Shown here in pieces: positions 47,901-59,128 of a stretch of DNA of 64,000 bases. Source of the stretch: Adiantum capillus-veneris. Taxonomy: Eukaryota; Streptophyta; Polypodiopsida; Polypodiales; Pteridaceae. Within the stretch, counting starts at the first letter, position 1. Each line of letters starts with the position of its first letter. The stretch is from the NCBI GenBank assembly GCA_014529385.2, contig CM043956.1:64732620-64796619 (forward strand). The letters are read 5' to 3'. Both the position numbers and the translations under genes were made by a program. Under the pieces are notes generated by a model. That model did no database searches, had not been told where the DNA came from, and was given only the letters and a program-made list of their open reading frames with translations.

Positions 47901-49582
47901 GTATGAAGTACTATATTTTAGTTAAAATAGAATTTTGTTGATCTTTTTTTTTTGTGAACTTTTGTATGGAAAGGTTTTTTGGAAGAGAGTCCCATCTCTA
48001 ATGACGGTGTAATCTCACCCCAAGCTACATACATTGAGCCATCCACCAAGCCACCCTCACGTGCAAGAAAAGGTAAAAAAAGTATAGAAAAAACCCCCCC
48101 ATGTGTGCCTGTAGATGTTGATGTTGAGGAGGAGAGCTTTCCAACTTCTCTTCTACCAAAAAGATCCACCTTAGCATCAAAGTCTTGCTTCTCCGAGACT
48201 ATTATGAGTCGTTCTCTAAATGAGCGGATGCCAACAAAACGTACCACAGGTAGACGTTCTTTGCTTGTTTATTTGCTTTTTATTACTCTAATTAATTATT
48301 GCTTGCATTAACCATTGACATGTCCTATGGTTTTCTAAGCATTCTTTGAGATTCTAAGCAAATGAAAATTGCATTTTCATGTTTAGGAGAGGAGTTTATT
48401 ACATGTGTGGATGCTTTGTTATTGGATGTGGAAGCAATTGATGACCTAGCATGGCATAGGTAAGACTTACATATTTCTCTAAAACGTTATATTACCATAA
48501 TGTACTCTTACCATAATCATTTTTTTTGTGTTAGTATTGAAATGTGGTTCAAGAAAACACCAATCTATGATGGACGCGAGTATGCATTGAAGGGGGAAAT
48601 CTCCCAATATGTGGCAAGATTGATCTTTGCAGACTTCCCTACGTCCATGTTAGTTGATGGTATTCACAATCACACTATAGGTGAACTTTTTTTATGTCAT
48701 TTGGGAGGCTTTGTGCCCGTTATAGAATGCATATATGTTATGATGTAATTTTTCATTTTAACTTGCTTGTGTAGGTAATGTAAAAGTTGTTCCTGAGTGG
48801 AACCACTTTTCCACTGCCTTGGCAACTGGTGTCATGGAAATTGCTGATGTTCACTTGGCAGACGAGGGTTTCTTGGTGACTTTGTCTCTTGCACAACATT
48901 TGGGAGATCTTGTCATGCAAATAGATTTAGTTTGCAGCTCCATCGCTCGTGGACTTTGATGTGTGATGGGGGATATTTATACCCAGAGACTGGTGAGCAG
49001 GTGAGGTTTCCTTCTCTATCTAAAGCTTGCGTATGAATTTAGAGTTCTTCTTATTAAGTGATTTGTTCTCTCCTTTCATAGGTGATGGATCTCACTCTTG
49101 GTCTATTTTATCGTAAGAATGCTCAAAGCATTACACCTCATTATGATAGAAAGGATGGGGAGGATGTTTCTCCTGAGTTCTTTCCGGCCTCAAAAAGCTA
49201 CCTCACAGATTCTCCTCCTCGTTCATGTAATGATTATACAAGTTTAGCTGGAGATTTGATTCGAGGGGGAGCAGAGCGTATTGAGACTTTTTACAGGTAA
49301 CTTTCTAGCCATGAACTCTTGTGAATCAGGACACACATCTTGATAGTTCTATGCAATCTCTTGTCGTTAAACTTTGATTATTATTTTTAACATAGTTGGC
49401 TGCTAGAAACATTCACATATGAGGATGATCATGTTATGGACATCTTTGCCGGGTGTGGTGGTTTGGGGCTTGCTTGCACAAAGGAGATACGTCACTGTCT
49501 AATGTTAGAGGGTGATTTCTTTGTCTTCTCTGAGTGTTTAGAGAAGAAATTTTGTGGTCCTCCTCCTGAGGAGGAAAACTAG
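44934..49582 (+). pseudogene. Gene C: ParB/sulfiredoxin-like motif plus DNA-methyltransferase-like C-terminus, about 12 exons
   Basis: Exon 1 starts at ATG 44934 (MAPKRSMRKREAK, basic). It runs through an in-frame TGA at 45486-45488 to FFVWDGNHRLKTWMRRIEE near 45660, ending at a possible GC-AG donor. WDGNHR resembles the ParB/sulfiredoxin DG(N/H)HR motif. Exons follow near 45756-45860, 45945-46160, 46903-47177, 47274-47595, 47675-47880, 47970-48250, 48387-48459, 48535-48678, 48777-49001, 49082-49297 and 49396-49582. Exon 10 has FLVTLSLAQHLGDL, then a one-base shift near 48930 before TLMCDGGYLYPETG. The last exon has VMDIFAGCGGLGLACTKEI and RHCLMLEGDFFVF, matching SAM motif I (D-x-FAGxG) and the following acidic motif at the C-terminus, as in permuted N6-adenine or N4-cytosine DNA methyltransferases. 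No clear DPPY motif was found (LIFADFPTSM is a weak candidate). Two lesions suggest recent loss, unless assembly errors explain them. Confidence 0.58.
46378..46800. repeat. Intronic minisatellite, about 70-bp unit, six copies
   Basis: Units start AATTCCCATGTGGGAAGCCT at about 46385, 46454, 46525, 46595, 46664 and 46733. Each continues TTGCAGAGGTGGCAAGTTAT and ends GGCTTGAAATATGCCTTG. The array sits between exons 3 and 4 of gene C. Frames across it are repeat artefacts. Confidence 0.93.
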
Positions 49583-49879
49583 TAGATTAGCTACTTCCAT
49601 TGGTGGACAATTATTTTTGTGACTTGACTCTATGTATTGTTTGAGATAGTATTTTTTTAATGCAACAACGAGCAACATATGGAGATTGTGGGTTTTTCCC
49701 TTGTCCCCACAAGGGTTTTTTCATCCACAATCATGGTGCCTTGACTTGAAAATCGAGGCTAAATCTATATGTTGTTCAATTATGGGGAAAATGTTGTGTT
49801 TCTTGTGTCATTATCTTGTTCTTGTTGTTCTTATTGGGGTTAGGGTAATGCAAGAAAATGCCTACTCAATAATCATCAT

Positions 49880-49883
49880 GTGT

Positions 49884-49914
<31 letters not shown>

Positions 49915-49921
49915 GGGGGGG
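49880..49921. repeat. (GT)n followed by poly-G
   Basis: GTGTGT for about 18 bp and then an unbroken run of about 23 G. Length is probably unreliable in any assembly. Confidence 0.9.
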
Positions 49922-49934
49922 TCTCTCTTATTCT

Positions 49935-50141
49935 CTCTAATTGCTTATAGCATGAACAAGATAAAGACTCATTACTAGAGTAGACTTCAATTTTCCTCAT
50001 ACCAAAAATTCAAAGATTTCACTTTGTTCTCTCTCTCTCTCTCATATTCTCTCTAATTGCTTGTAGAGAAAACAAGATAGAGACTTGTTTCCAGGGTAGA
50101 CTTCAACTTATCTCATGCAAGAAATTTAAATATTTCACTTT

Positions 50142-50226
<85 letters not shown>

Positions 50227-50325
50227 GACTTATAATGCGAACAAGATAAAGACTCGTTGTGCTAGAGTAGACTTCAACTTACCTCATACCAAAAATTCAA
50301 ATATTTTACTTTGTACTAAAATTCT
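49935..50325. repeat. Three tandem units of about 110-150 bp with variable (CT)n tracts
   Basis: Each unit reads approximately AACAAGATAAAGACTCGTT, then GTAGACTTCAACTTACCTCAT, then AAAATTCAAATATTTCACTT, followed by a CT tract. The second tract is about 80 bp (50142-50221). Confidence 0.85.
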
Positions 50326-50648
50326 TGTGGATCATAAACATAGACTTTGTGATGATCTTTCTTATAAATACTACGTATATGACATTGCAGTATCAATATA
50401 TTGACATTGATATGGTTATTTTTTTAAAATCAAATCTATGTTGTATTACGATGGCCCTTAATTGTGTCACAAACATGTAGAGCACAAATTTGTTACTATC
50501 CACTTTATCGACCTAGTTCAAAAGCTATATACCTTAGTATGTGCAAAAGGTTACATCTGATTTTTCTACCCACAAAAAGCTCTAACTTTGTAGAGAAAGC
50601 TCTAAATGAAAATCTCCTATATTTAATATCCTCGTTGAAGACATCTTG

Positions 50649-53600
50649 ATGGAAAAGTCTTCTGCAGTCAAATCACCTAGGCAACAACTAACTACAAGAA
50701 GGCTGTTGCATTCTCCGTTGAGTGCCAAAGCATCACCAAGTGTGGACACTAGAGATGATGCATCAGATGAGGCAGTTGCAGATGCGGTGAAAGCAACACC
50801 CCCTCCAGTGGGGAAGAAGCCAACACCAAAGCGCAATAAATCGACTCCCAAGAACTTAGCTGGAAGTCCCACAATGGATATACCTCTTGATTCATTTAGG
50901 AAGAGAAAGAAACCAAATGCAAAGCAATGAGTGTGTTTTTTTTGTAACTTCATGCAATTAGAAGATGTCTTTAGAAGGCATGTGCAATCCATTGCACCCC
51001 TATTGTATCCATGCTCATTGATGAATCAAGTGTTGGAATTTTTTAGTGACATGTCTCTTCATTCTTTGCATCGAGTAGTATCAAACTATTTGATTTATTT
51101 TCTGTACATGTTTAGTAATATGTTTCTACTTTCTCTTGTCGTAGATAATCAAGAAGCTGAAAAAAGAGGAACTTGCATGAGACGCACTCGCTCTTCAGGG
51201 TTTCTAGATGAGGGTTCTGTAGGTTCACTGACTCAATCTTATCCTGTGAAGAATCCAAGAAGGGGTGCTACAGCTTCCAGGGGTGTTACAGGAAAAAAAA
51301 AAGTGTCTTTTGATACAATTGAGGGGTCTGTAGGTTCACTGGCTCAGTCTTATCCTGTGAAGAATCCAAGAGGGGGTGCTACATCTTCCAAGGGGGTTAC
51401 AGGCAAAAAAAAAGAGTCTTTTGATACAGTTGATCCCTACACACCTACTAGTACTGCTGAATTTGTTCCAAATGTGCCTAATGCAGTTGATGTGCAGGTT
51501 GTGCATGATGATGTGCATATAGATGTTGACCGCGCTAAACTTGAAAAGGGTACATTACCCACCCCCACCACAGTTGAATCTGGCACATATGCCATTGATG
51601 ATGCTATGGTAGTTGATGCCTGCACAGATGCCATTGCTGATGCTACGCTAGTTGAGGCCTGCAAAAATGACATTGTGGATGCTATGGAAGTTGATGCTCG
51701 CACAAATTCTGTTGCTGATGGCAATGTTAATGATGGTGGAACAGAAAGTATTTTTCATGTTGTCATAGATGCCCTTCTTGATGTAGTTGTGGCTATGGGT
51801 ACAAATGCCACTGTTGAATCTGGCACAGATGCCATTGATGATGCTACCACAGTTGATGCCTGCACAGATGCCATTGTTGATGCTACGGTAGTTGATTCCT
51901 GCACAAATGACATTGTGGATGCTACGGAAGTTGATGCACGCACAGATGCTGCTACTGATGGAAATGTTAATGGTGGTGGAACAAAAAGTATTGTTCATGC
52001 TGTCATAGATGCCCTTCTTGATGCAGTTGTGGCTATGGGTACAGATGCCACTATTGAATCTGGCACAGATGCCATTGATGATGCTACCACAGTTGATGAC
52101 TGCACAGATGCCATTGCTGATGCTACGGTAGTTGATGCCTGCACAAATGACATTGTGGATGCTATGGAAGTTGATGCTCGCACAGATGCTGCTGCTGATG
52201 GAAATGCTAATGATGGTGGAACAAAAAGTATTGTTCATGCTATCATAGATGCCCTTCTTGATGTAGTTGTGGCTATGGGTACAGATGCCACTGTTGAATC
52301 TCGCACAGATGCCATTGATGATGCTACCACAGTTGATGCCTGCACAGATGCCATTGCTGATGCTACGGTAGTTGATGCCTGCACAAATGACATTGTGGAT
52401 GCTATGGAAGTTGATGCTAGCACAAATGCTGCTGCTGATGGCAATGTTAATGATGGTAGAACAGAAAGTATTGTTCATGCTGTCATGGATGCCCTTCTTG
52501 ATGCAGTTGTGCCTACGGGTATAGATGCCACTGTTGAGGATACCAGAGGCATGGGTGAGGAGGTCCTCATTGAGAGAGAAACTGGAACACGTGAGGCAGT
52601 GGATGCAAGTGATGTCACAGCTCAAGCCCGAGTGGTATGTCCAAGTGATGCAGCTGATGACATTGTTGATGCAGAGGAGACAAAGGGTACAAATGCCGCT
52701 GTTGAAGATATGGGAGGCTTGGGTGAGGAGGACCTCACTAAGAGAGTACCTGGAATAGGCTCAACAGTGGGTAATGGTGATGTTGCGGCTTCTGCCGACA
52801 CACTTGAGGCATACGACAGAGCAGTTCAATCGGGAGAGGCAATGGGAGAAGTTCTAGTGGCTTCTACGGACATGAAAGAGGCAAATACACATAATACAAC
52901 TGAGGCATGTATAGAGCAAAACAATGAGGCAGGGAAAGGCGTAGAGGTGACCACTGATAGAGCGGCTCAATCGTGAGAGGCAATGGGAGAACATTTCATG
53001 GCTGCTGTGGACACGAAAGAGGCAGTTGCACATGATACAACTGAGTCTTGTACAGATCCCACTGTTGGGAATACCAAAGGTAAAAGTCCAGAGGTCCCTA
53101 TGGGTCGAGCGGCTGCTACAGATACAGATGAGGCAGGTACAAAGAATGTTGATAAAGAGGCCAAAAATGGACATGAATATGAGAGGCAAGAGAGGCCGTG
53201 TCTTGTGGTAATGCCAGTACAAATTTTTGCACTGCCTCCTGCGTCTTTTGAGGACAAGAAGAGAAGGGACAATTTATGCATCATACTGGATGTAAATGGG
53301 CTTCTCATAAGGAGGTATAAGGTCTCCTTCTACAAAGGTATAGCGAGAATCAGTATTCCTGATTGGGCAAGATCAAGGCATCAAGTAGTCATTGCGCCAA
53401 ATGCTACAGGAAAGATGCAATTTGAATATGTGGTCAGGCCCAATGCATCAATCTTTTTGCATGCACTGCTGCAAAGAGCACAAGTTGCACTATGGAGCTG
53501 CATGACCCAGGACAATCTAGCACTTGCTTTGAGTGCATGCTTTCCTAGGCTGAACAAACAACATTTCCTCGATATTATCGGTCAAGAGGGGTGTAGAGAG

Positions 53601-53987
53601 GCGAGCTTCAATCTAAATGAAGTTCGTGGGATCCCTCCATGTAGAGATAATGCAAAGCCCATATTTTTCAAGTGTTTGAAAGACTTTTGGAAGCACCATC
53701 CTAAGTTCAACTCTGATAATACACTCGTGGTGGATGACACACTCTACAAGTGTCTACTCAACCCTCCCGGGACTTGTGTCTGTCATACTTCATTTGAACC
53801 AGCAGATATTTGTCAGTCCCTAATTTACCTGGTTAGCACATTGTTCCCTTGGTTAGTCAAGTGGACAGTCTCACCCATCCCTAATGCTTATGCAAAGATG
53901 AACCAGTTTGAAAATCCTTCGGACAGTGTGTCTGCTCGTGTCATCAGCCACTATAGAAGTCAACGAAAAGTATGTAAGGAAGGTTGA
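50649..53987 (+). pseudogene. Gene D: repeat-rich protein with FCP1/NIF-like HAD domain
   Basis: A candidate first exon (ATG 50649 to about 50927) encodes a basic, proline-containing segment. After an acceptor at 51144, one frame runs to 53987, interrupted only by TGA at 52974-52976. An earlier copy of the local sequence has GGA at that codon (AVQSGEAMGE versus AAQS, stop, EAMGE). Domains: a duplicated 37-residue block (GSVGSLTQSYPVKNP, then KKKVSFDTI; 51210-51430), four 80-residue Asp/Ala/Val-rich repeats (51540-52530), a third low-complexity part, then an FCP1-like HAD domain (53270-53900): LCIILDVNGLLI, VRPNASIFLHALLQRA, LWSCMTQDN and TLVVDDTLYKCLLNP. The canonical DxDx(T/V) nucleophile motif is DVN here, so phosphatase activity is doubtful. 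Partners are unknown. Confidence 0.65.
51540..52530 (+). repeat. Coding tandem repeat, 240-bp unit, four copies
   Basis: The block GCCATTGATGATGCTA recurs at 51591, 51831, 52071 and 52311, exactly 240 bp apart. Each unit encodes 80 residues of the DATVVDACTDAI type. A weaker internal period of 11-12 codons is visible. The reading frame is kept across all units. The long minus-strand frame over this region is a shadow. Confidence 0.95.
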
Positions 53988-54142
53988 TTGTGGTTATGGA
54001 ATCATGTATACATCATTTTGTGCACTGAATGTACTTGCGATTACTATACAAAAAATTGACCTGTTCAAAGTTCTCTAAACTTAATGATTGAATGATGTAA
54101 TTTTATTTTGGTGATATGATGTAATTTTATTTTGCTGATACG

Positions 54143-54870
54143 ATGTTGTCATACTCTGATAGAGTCCTGCTACATGGCACACATAATAGCATAGAGAGGA
54201 CCATCGGGCTATTATTACACATAGTTATGTTATATAGCACTCATACTGCAAGAAATACTATGACATAATAGCATAGATAGGGAGATTGGCCTCTTATTAC
54301 ACACACTTACGCTATATGGAACACATAGTGCTCTCAATATGTAATATAGATCTTTCACATACCACACATCATATCATAGACAGGAACATTGTGCTATGTG
54401 ATACACACACTTTTACTGTATAGCACACATGTTGCTATCTTACTACAATAGAGTCCTTTTATAGCATAGACAGGGACATTGGGCTATTATTACACACACT
54501 TGTACAATATAGCACACATAATAGCGTAGGTAGAGACAATGGACTATCTTGACACATTACTTGGCTACATATCACATATAGTAGCATGTACACAACTCCA
54601 TAACACCCAATGGGTAGCTATTCATAAGAGTGAGATGATCGTAAGAATGAGACATGTTTACCTGAAATTCATCAAGAAAGTGAATGGGATGCTCTTGATA
54701 ATGTTTTCTTCCCAATCGTTTCCGACAAATATCTTGGCTAAATTTTTTCAAGGTGCAACATGTTCACAATAGTAACCTCATTATCTGAAATGTGTGTGAT
54801 TCTATGCTATGTGCTTTGTGTGGTTGTGTGCTATGTGATACATAGCACAATGGACATGTGCAAGGAGGTA
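54143..54870. repeat. Palindromic GTGCTATATAGCAC-type array, downstream of genes D and E
   Basis: Units contain CACACATAATAGCATAGACA, GGGACATTG(G/T)GCTATTATTA and CACACACTT, about 60-80 bp apart. The first ~590 bp (54143-54735) are duplicated at about 57278-57895. The tail at 54755-54865 matches 36110-36220 in gene A. Confidence 0.88.
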
Positions 54871-54920
54871 CTGAATGGTGAAGGCTATATAGAACATAAT
54901 ATAAGCGTGTTAAATAGGTA

Positions 54921-57900
54921 TCATGCTGCTTCATAGGGCATGGCATTGTAAATGGTTTCATGTAGTTCCGGAGATAAATAATATGTCTTTGAGGTAGCAT
55001 CTACCAAAGGCATGTCAAACTTGATTGCCCGAACAAGGTGAGAGTATAGGTTAGTAACTCCCCTATCATCAAGTAGAGTGTAGTGATTTGGGTCCCCCTC
55101 TTGCTGTTGATAATAACACCCTGTGACAACATAAGTTTTTTTATCACATTTTTTTTTCCACTTATCTCTTAAGATGCAATCTTTCATCCACTTTCTCTTT
55201 GTACATCTCAAAAGAAAGAACTCTACACCTTCTGCATTGCCAGCGTCTACATTGACTGCAAAGTTATCACCTTCAATGAGATACTCACTCAGCATATCCT
55301 AGGATCCCTCAAACATTGCAGCTTCATCTTCTGGTACCTCAGTCTCTTCTGCTACCTCAGAGAGTGGTTTCAATGCCTGATGTGTCCACTTACCTGCATA
55401 TGATTTGCTGGAACAAGTCCTCCAATGGCCCTTTATGCAAGCATCACAAAAACAAGAAAGCCGCCTGGTCCTTAATTGAGTAGGATTATGACGACAAAAG
55501 TGTGAAATGCAATGGAGTGATCGAGATCCTGGTACTCTCTCACAACCCCATAGATTAGACCTGTCCACTTCTGTCTCTTTTACTAGCCAAAATTTCCTGT
55601 TTTTAGTAGGACCTGCTTTAGTGGATTGGGCATAAGAGCTACATGCAGCATTGGACATTGTTCTCGTAAAAAATGCAACCACGTCTGCAGCTTTCCTAAG
55701 AAAAACTCCATTACTCTTGAGTTGTTCATGTGTAAGGGCTCTCTTTATCACAGCGCGAGCGCCATCATGCTCCCCCTTTCCATGGCCAAAACCAAAAAAA
55801 TTCCATGTCATCTCTGTACCTGTTAGTTGGTAATATCTAGCAACAAAGTAAAATGGCCTTGCAGCCTTGAATTACGAGGCTGCACCATCTGACCACACCC
55901 AGTGCTTCTTGAAACTCAGCCTCTGGTCTTTAAGCCACTGATCACAAAGAAGAAAACAATGCTGGAAAAATAGCGTATCATGTTGCCTATCATCGGAGAT
56001 GTAGAAATGCATATGCTTGATAATATTGTCATCTTCGTTGTCACGCATGTACATTATGTGAACAAGGATGGTGCATTGATTTTTATGCCAATGCATGGAT
56101 TGTACTTCATTTTTCTCTTTGAACGAGTAATTTTCAGCAAAGTCTACTATAGATATAATGGTATCTGAAGGAAACACCTTCAAACATTCTCTGTATTGAT
56201 GTGCCTGCCATCTGTAAGTGAAATTGTGCTCGATGAAGATTCTGATGTCGTCTTTTATCCTCCCTGTCAGCTCACTTAAAGCCACCTGTTTGAGTGACAA
56301 CATCTTTCTCTTACTTAGACCATGCTTAGTTTGAACTTTAATGTCCTCGAAGACTTGCAGTGGAACTGTCTTTGTCATCTCTGCAAGTTCTCGTGGACAA
56401 AGGCTGAGCTTTTCCACACCACAGTTTTGCATTGGCCCATCAAGCAGGTGTGTTTATGGAACATATCCCCCTCAGCCTTTGTACATACGCATGATTCCCA
56501 CAACTTCGTGATCCCTGAAAACGAGTGCTCAACGGCAAGACATTCTGCATTCACCCCATCTGATTTGCAAACATTGCATTTACATGTACATGACCTCCCA
56601 TGAAAACCAAAAGTAGATGAGCGCATAACATTAAATGCATCTTTGAGATACATCAGTTTGATATGATAAGCACAACAGCAAGTATTTCGATCTTTCAACT
56701 TTCGCACGAACCAAGGCTTCAGCTTCTCAAAGGACCTTTGCCCAATTGTCACATGTGGGTGGCTATCTTTAAACTTCAATAAATACTCTGTCTACTTGAA
56801 AAAAAAATGCATTAGAATTACATTTTGCTATATATCACACATAATAGCATAGCTACATATGCATTGGTATAAATACACATAGCTATGCTACATAGCATAG
56901 ATAATAGCATAGATAGATAACTCAGCTTTCATTACATGCTCAATTTTGTTCTATAACACATAATAGCATAGATAGGGATTTTTAGCTATTATTACACACA
57001 CATTACACACGTCTGCTACATAGCACACATAATGCTCTCATATTATAACACAGTTCTTCTACATAACACACAAAAGAGCATAGACAGGGATATTGTGCTA
57101 TTATTACACATATCACACTCTGCATAACACACATAATAGCATAGACATGGATACCGTGCTACTATTACACTAACATCTGCTATGTAGCACACATAGTGCT
57201 CTCATAATATTATAAAATCTGATAGCACACATAATACCATAGATAGGTATATTGTGCTATTGCTATATAGCAGACATGATGTTGTCATACTCTGATAGAG
57301 TCCTGCTACATGGCACACATAATAGCATAGACAGGACCATCGGGCTATTATTACACATAGCTATGCTATATAGCACTCATACTATAAGAAATACTATGAC
57401 ATAATAGCATAGATAGGGACATTGGCCTCTTATTACACACACTAGCGCTATATGGCACACATAGTGCTCTCAATATGTAATATAGCTCTTTCACATACCA
57501 CACATCATATCATAGACAAGAACATTGTGCTATTCTTACACACACTTTTACTGTATAGCACACATGTTGCTATCTTACTACAATAAAGTCCTTTTACATG
57601 GCACACTTATAGCATAGACAGGGACATTGGGCTACACTTGTGCAATATAGCACACATAATAGCGTAGGTAGAGACAATGGACTATCTTGACACATTACTT
57701 GGCTACATATCACATATAGTAGGATGTACACAACTCCATAACACACAATGGGTATCTATTCATAAGAGTGAGATGTTTCACTTGAGAGTTATTCATTGTA
57801 AGAATGAGACATGTTTACTTGAGATTCATCAAGTAAGTGTATGGGATGCTCTTGATATTTTTTTCTACCCAATCATTTCTGAAAAATATCTTTCTTATTT

Positions 57901-58862
57901 GGAGACACCCTACTGTGCTCTATCCAAAATGTAATAATTGTCTGCTTCAATTCCTCCGATAAGGACCAGCATTTCCAGACTTCCTTTTGCATAAGTCGAA
58001 CCTCAGTATACTTGACATAGGATCACTGTCAAGTCTACCGAAAGCTGAATATAAATTCCTTGGATGAACATTTAATAGCTTTGCCACTTTATGTAGAGTA
58101 ACACCTCTACCTTGGATCCCATTATCATGCAGTAATCCATTCACCAGCATGCTGAATGTGCTTCGTTTTAAAAACATCTCGTCAGCTGATTTTGGAATCT
58201 TTAATTCCTGTAAGGAGACCTTGAGTGCAGAAATAAGGCCATTTGCACGAAGATACAAATCTTCACAGAATGGCAAGATTCTATCGTCATTGAAAACACC
58301 TTGAAGAATTGCATTCTTATCTTCTTTCCCGTAACTATGCAACTGTCTCACAATGTGTTGAACAATATTCTGAATAGTATGTTGCTTCTTGTCTTCCTTT
58401 GTGTGTACATCGACGTCGTCCCTATGACAATCTTCCGATCCAATGTTGACGCTTGGCTGCACTTGCTTTCTTGCACGAAATTGCTTTCTGTACTCACGTT
58501 TAGCCTGTGCTTCATACTTCCTCACTGCAATAATTTCATCCTCATTTAGACAAGCCTTTCTCTTGGAGTGCACCTACGTATGAATGGTGTCTATTCCATG
58601 TGCCTCATCATAAAATCCGTCGTCCACCATCCTGGAACAGTCTGCAGTAGTTTGAAATGAATGAAGTCGTACAAAACTTCCTAATTGCAATAGTGAACTG
58701 AAATCTAGTTGTGCTGCATTGTTGAGTTCAAGAAGCTCCATTGCTGCTTGTGAGGAGGTATGAGCTGGAACCAAAGCAAGAGGAAGGGAGTCTCCATCAT
58801 CCATATTCTGAACAGGAGAGTAGGAGAGAGAGAGAGAGAGATGGAGATGGGCATTGGAGGCC

Positions 58863-58864
<2 letters not shown>
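54921..58864 (-). pseudogene. Gene E: transposase-like protein with candidate D/D/E motifs, broken
   Basis: On the minus strand, 58864-57947 encodes an N-terminal part (MASNAHLHLSLSLSYSPVQ, then RKYEAQAKREYRKQFRARK and VTLHKVAKLLNVHPRNLYSA, a possible helix-turn-helix), interrupted by TAG at 58574-58576. After a repeat-filled gap, 56779-54921 gives IGQRSFEKLKPWFV, RNTCCCAYHIKL and a Cys-rich patch (CTCKCNVCKSDG). A frameshift near 56425 leads to GVEKLSLCPRELAEM. Next are SIVDFAENYSF, NEVQSMHWHKNQCTILVH and HWVWSDGAAS, with TAA at 55872-55874, then NFFGFGHGKGEHDGARAV, and a C-terminal domain after TAG at 55299-55301. DFAENY, SDGAAS and GEHDGA are candidate DDE positions. I recall this family as abundant in seed-free plants, but its superfamily name is not settled here. 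Confidence 0.62.
56800..57895. repeat. Palindromic array inside gene E, includes a direct duplicate of 54143-54735
   Basis: TAATAGCATAGACAGGGA, TGTGCTATTATTACACA and CTATATAGCACACAT units recur throughout. From about 57278 (GATGTTGTCATACTCTGATA) to about 57895 the order and sequence match 54143-54735 closely, apart from small indels such as an extra ~25 bp near 57775. Confidence 0.88.
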
Positions 58865-58902
<38 letters not shown>

Positions 58903-58930
58903 GAGAGAGAGAAAGGGAGAGAGAGGGAGA
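58821..58930. repeat. (GA)n microsatellite at the start of gene E
   Basis: GAGAGA tracts at about 58821-58840 and 58867-58930. The first lies in the proposed N-terminal coding part of gene E (LSLSLS on the minus strand), so the true start is uncertain. Confidence 0.9.
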
Positions 58931-59128
58931 GGTCCACGCGTGCTAACCTCTCCATGTCTTTCAATCCGAGTAGTGGAGTCGTGAAGTCAGTTATCTTACC
59001 TATATTCTTTTAAAAGTTATTGACTTAAAAGCCCAGCTATGGTGCCATCCATAGCACCATACTTGGTGTCCATGGACACCAAGTATTTAGACACCATTCT
59101 ATGCTTTCACCCACCTATGCTATCTAAT

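Noticed and set aside
51648-52625. 325-codon minus-strand frame over the gene D repeats
   Set aside because: It is the antisense shadow of the 240-bp coding repeat. The plus strand continues into a recognisable HAD domain; the minus strand leads nowhere.
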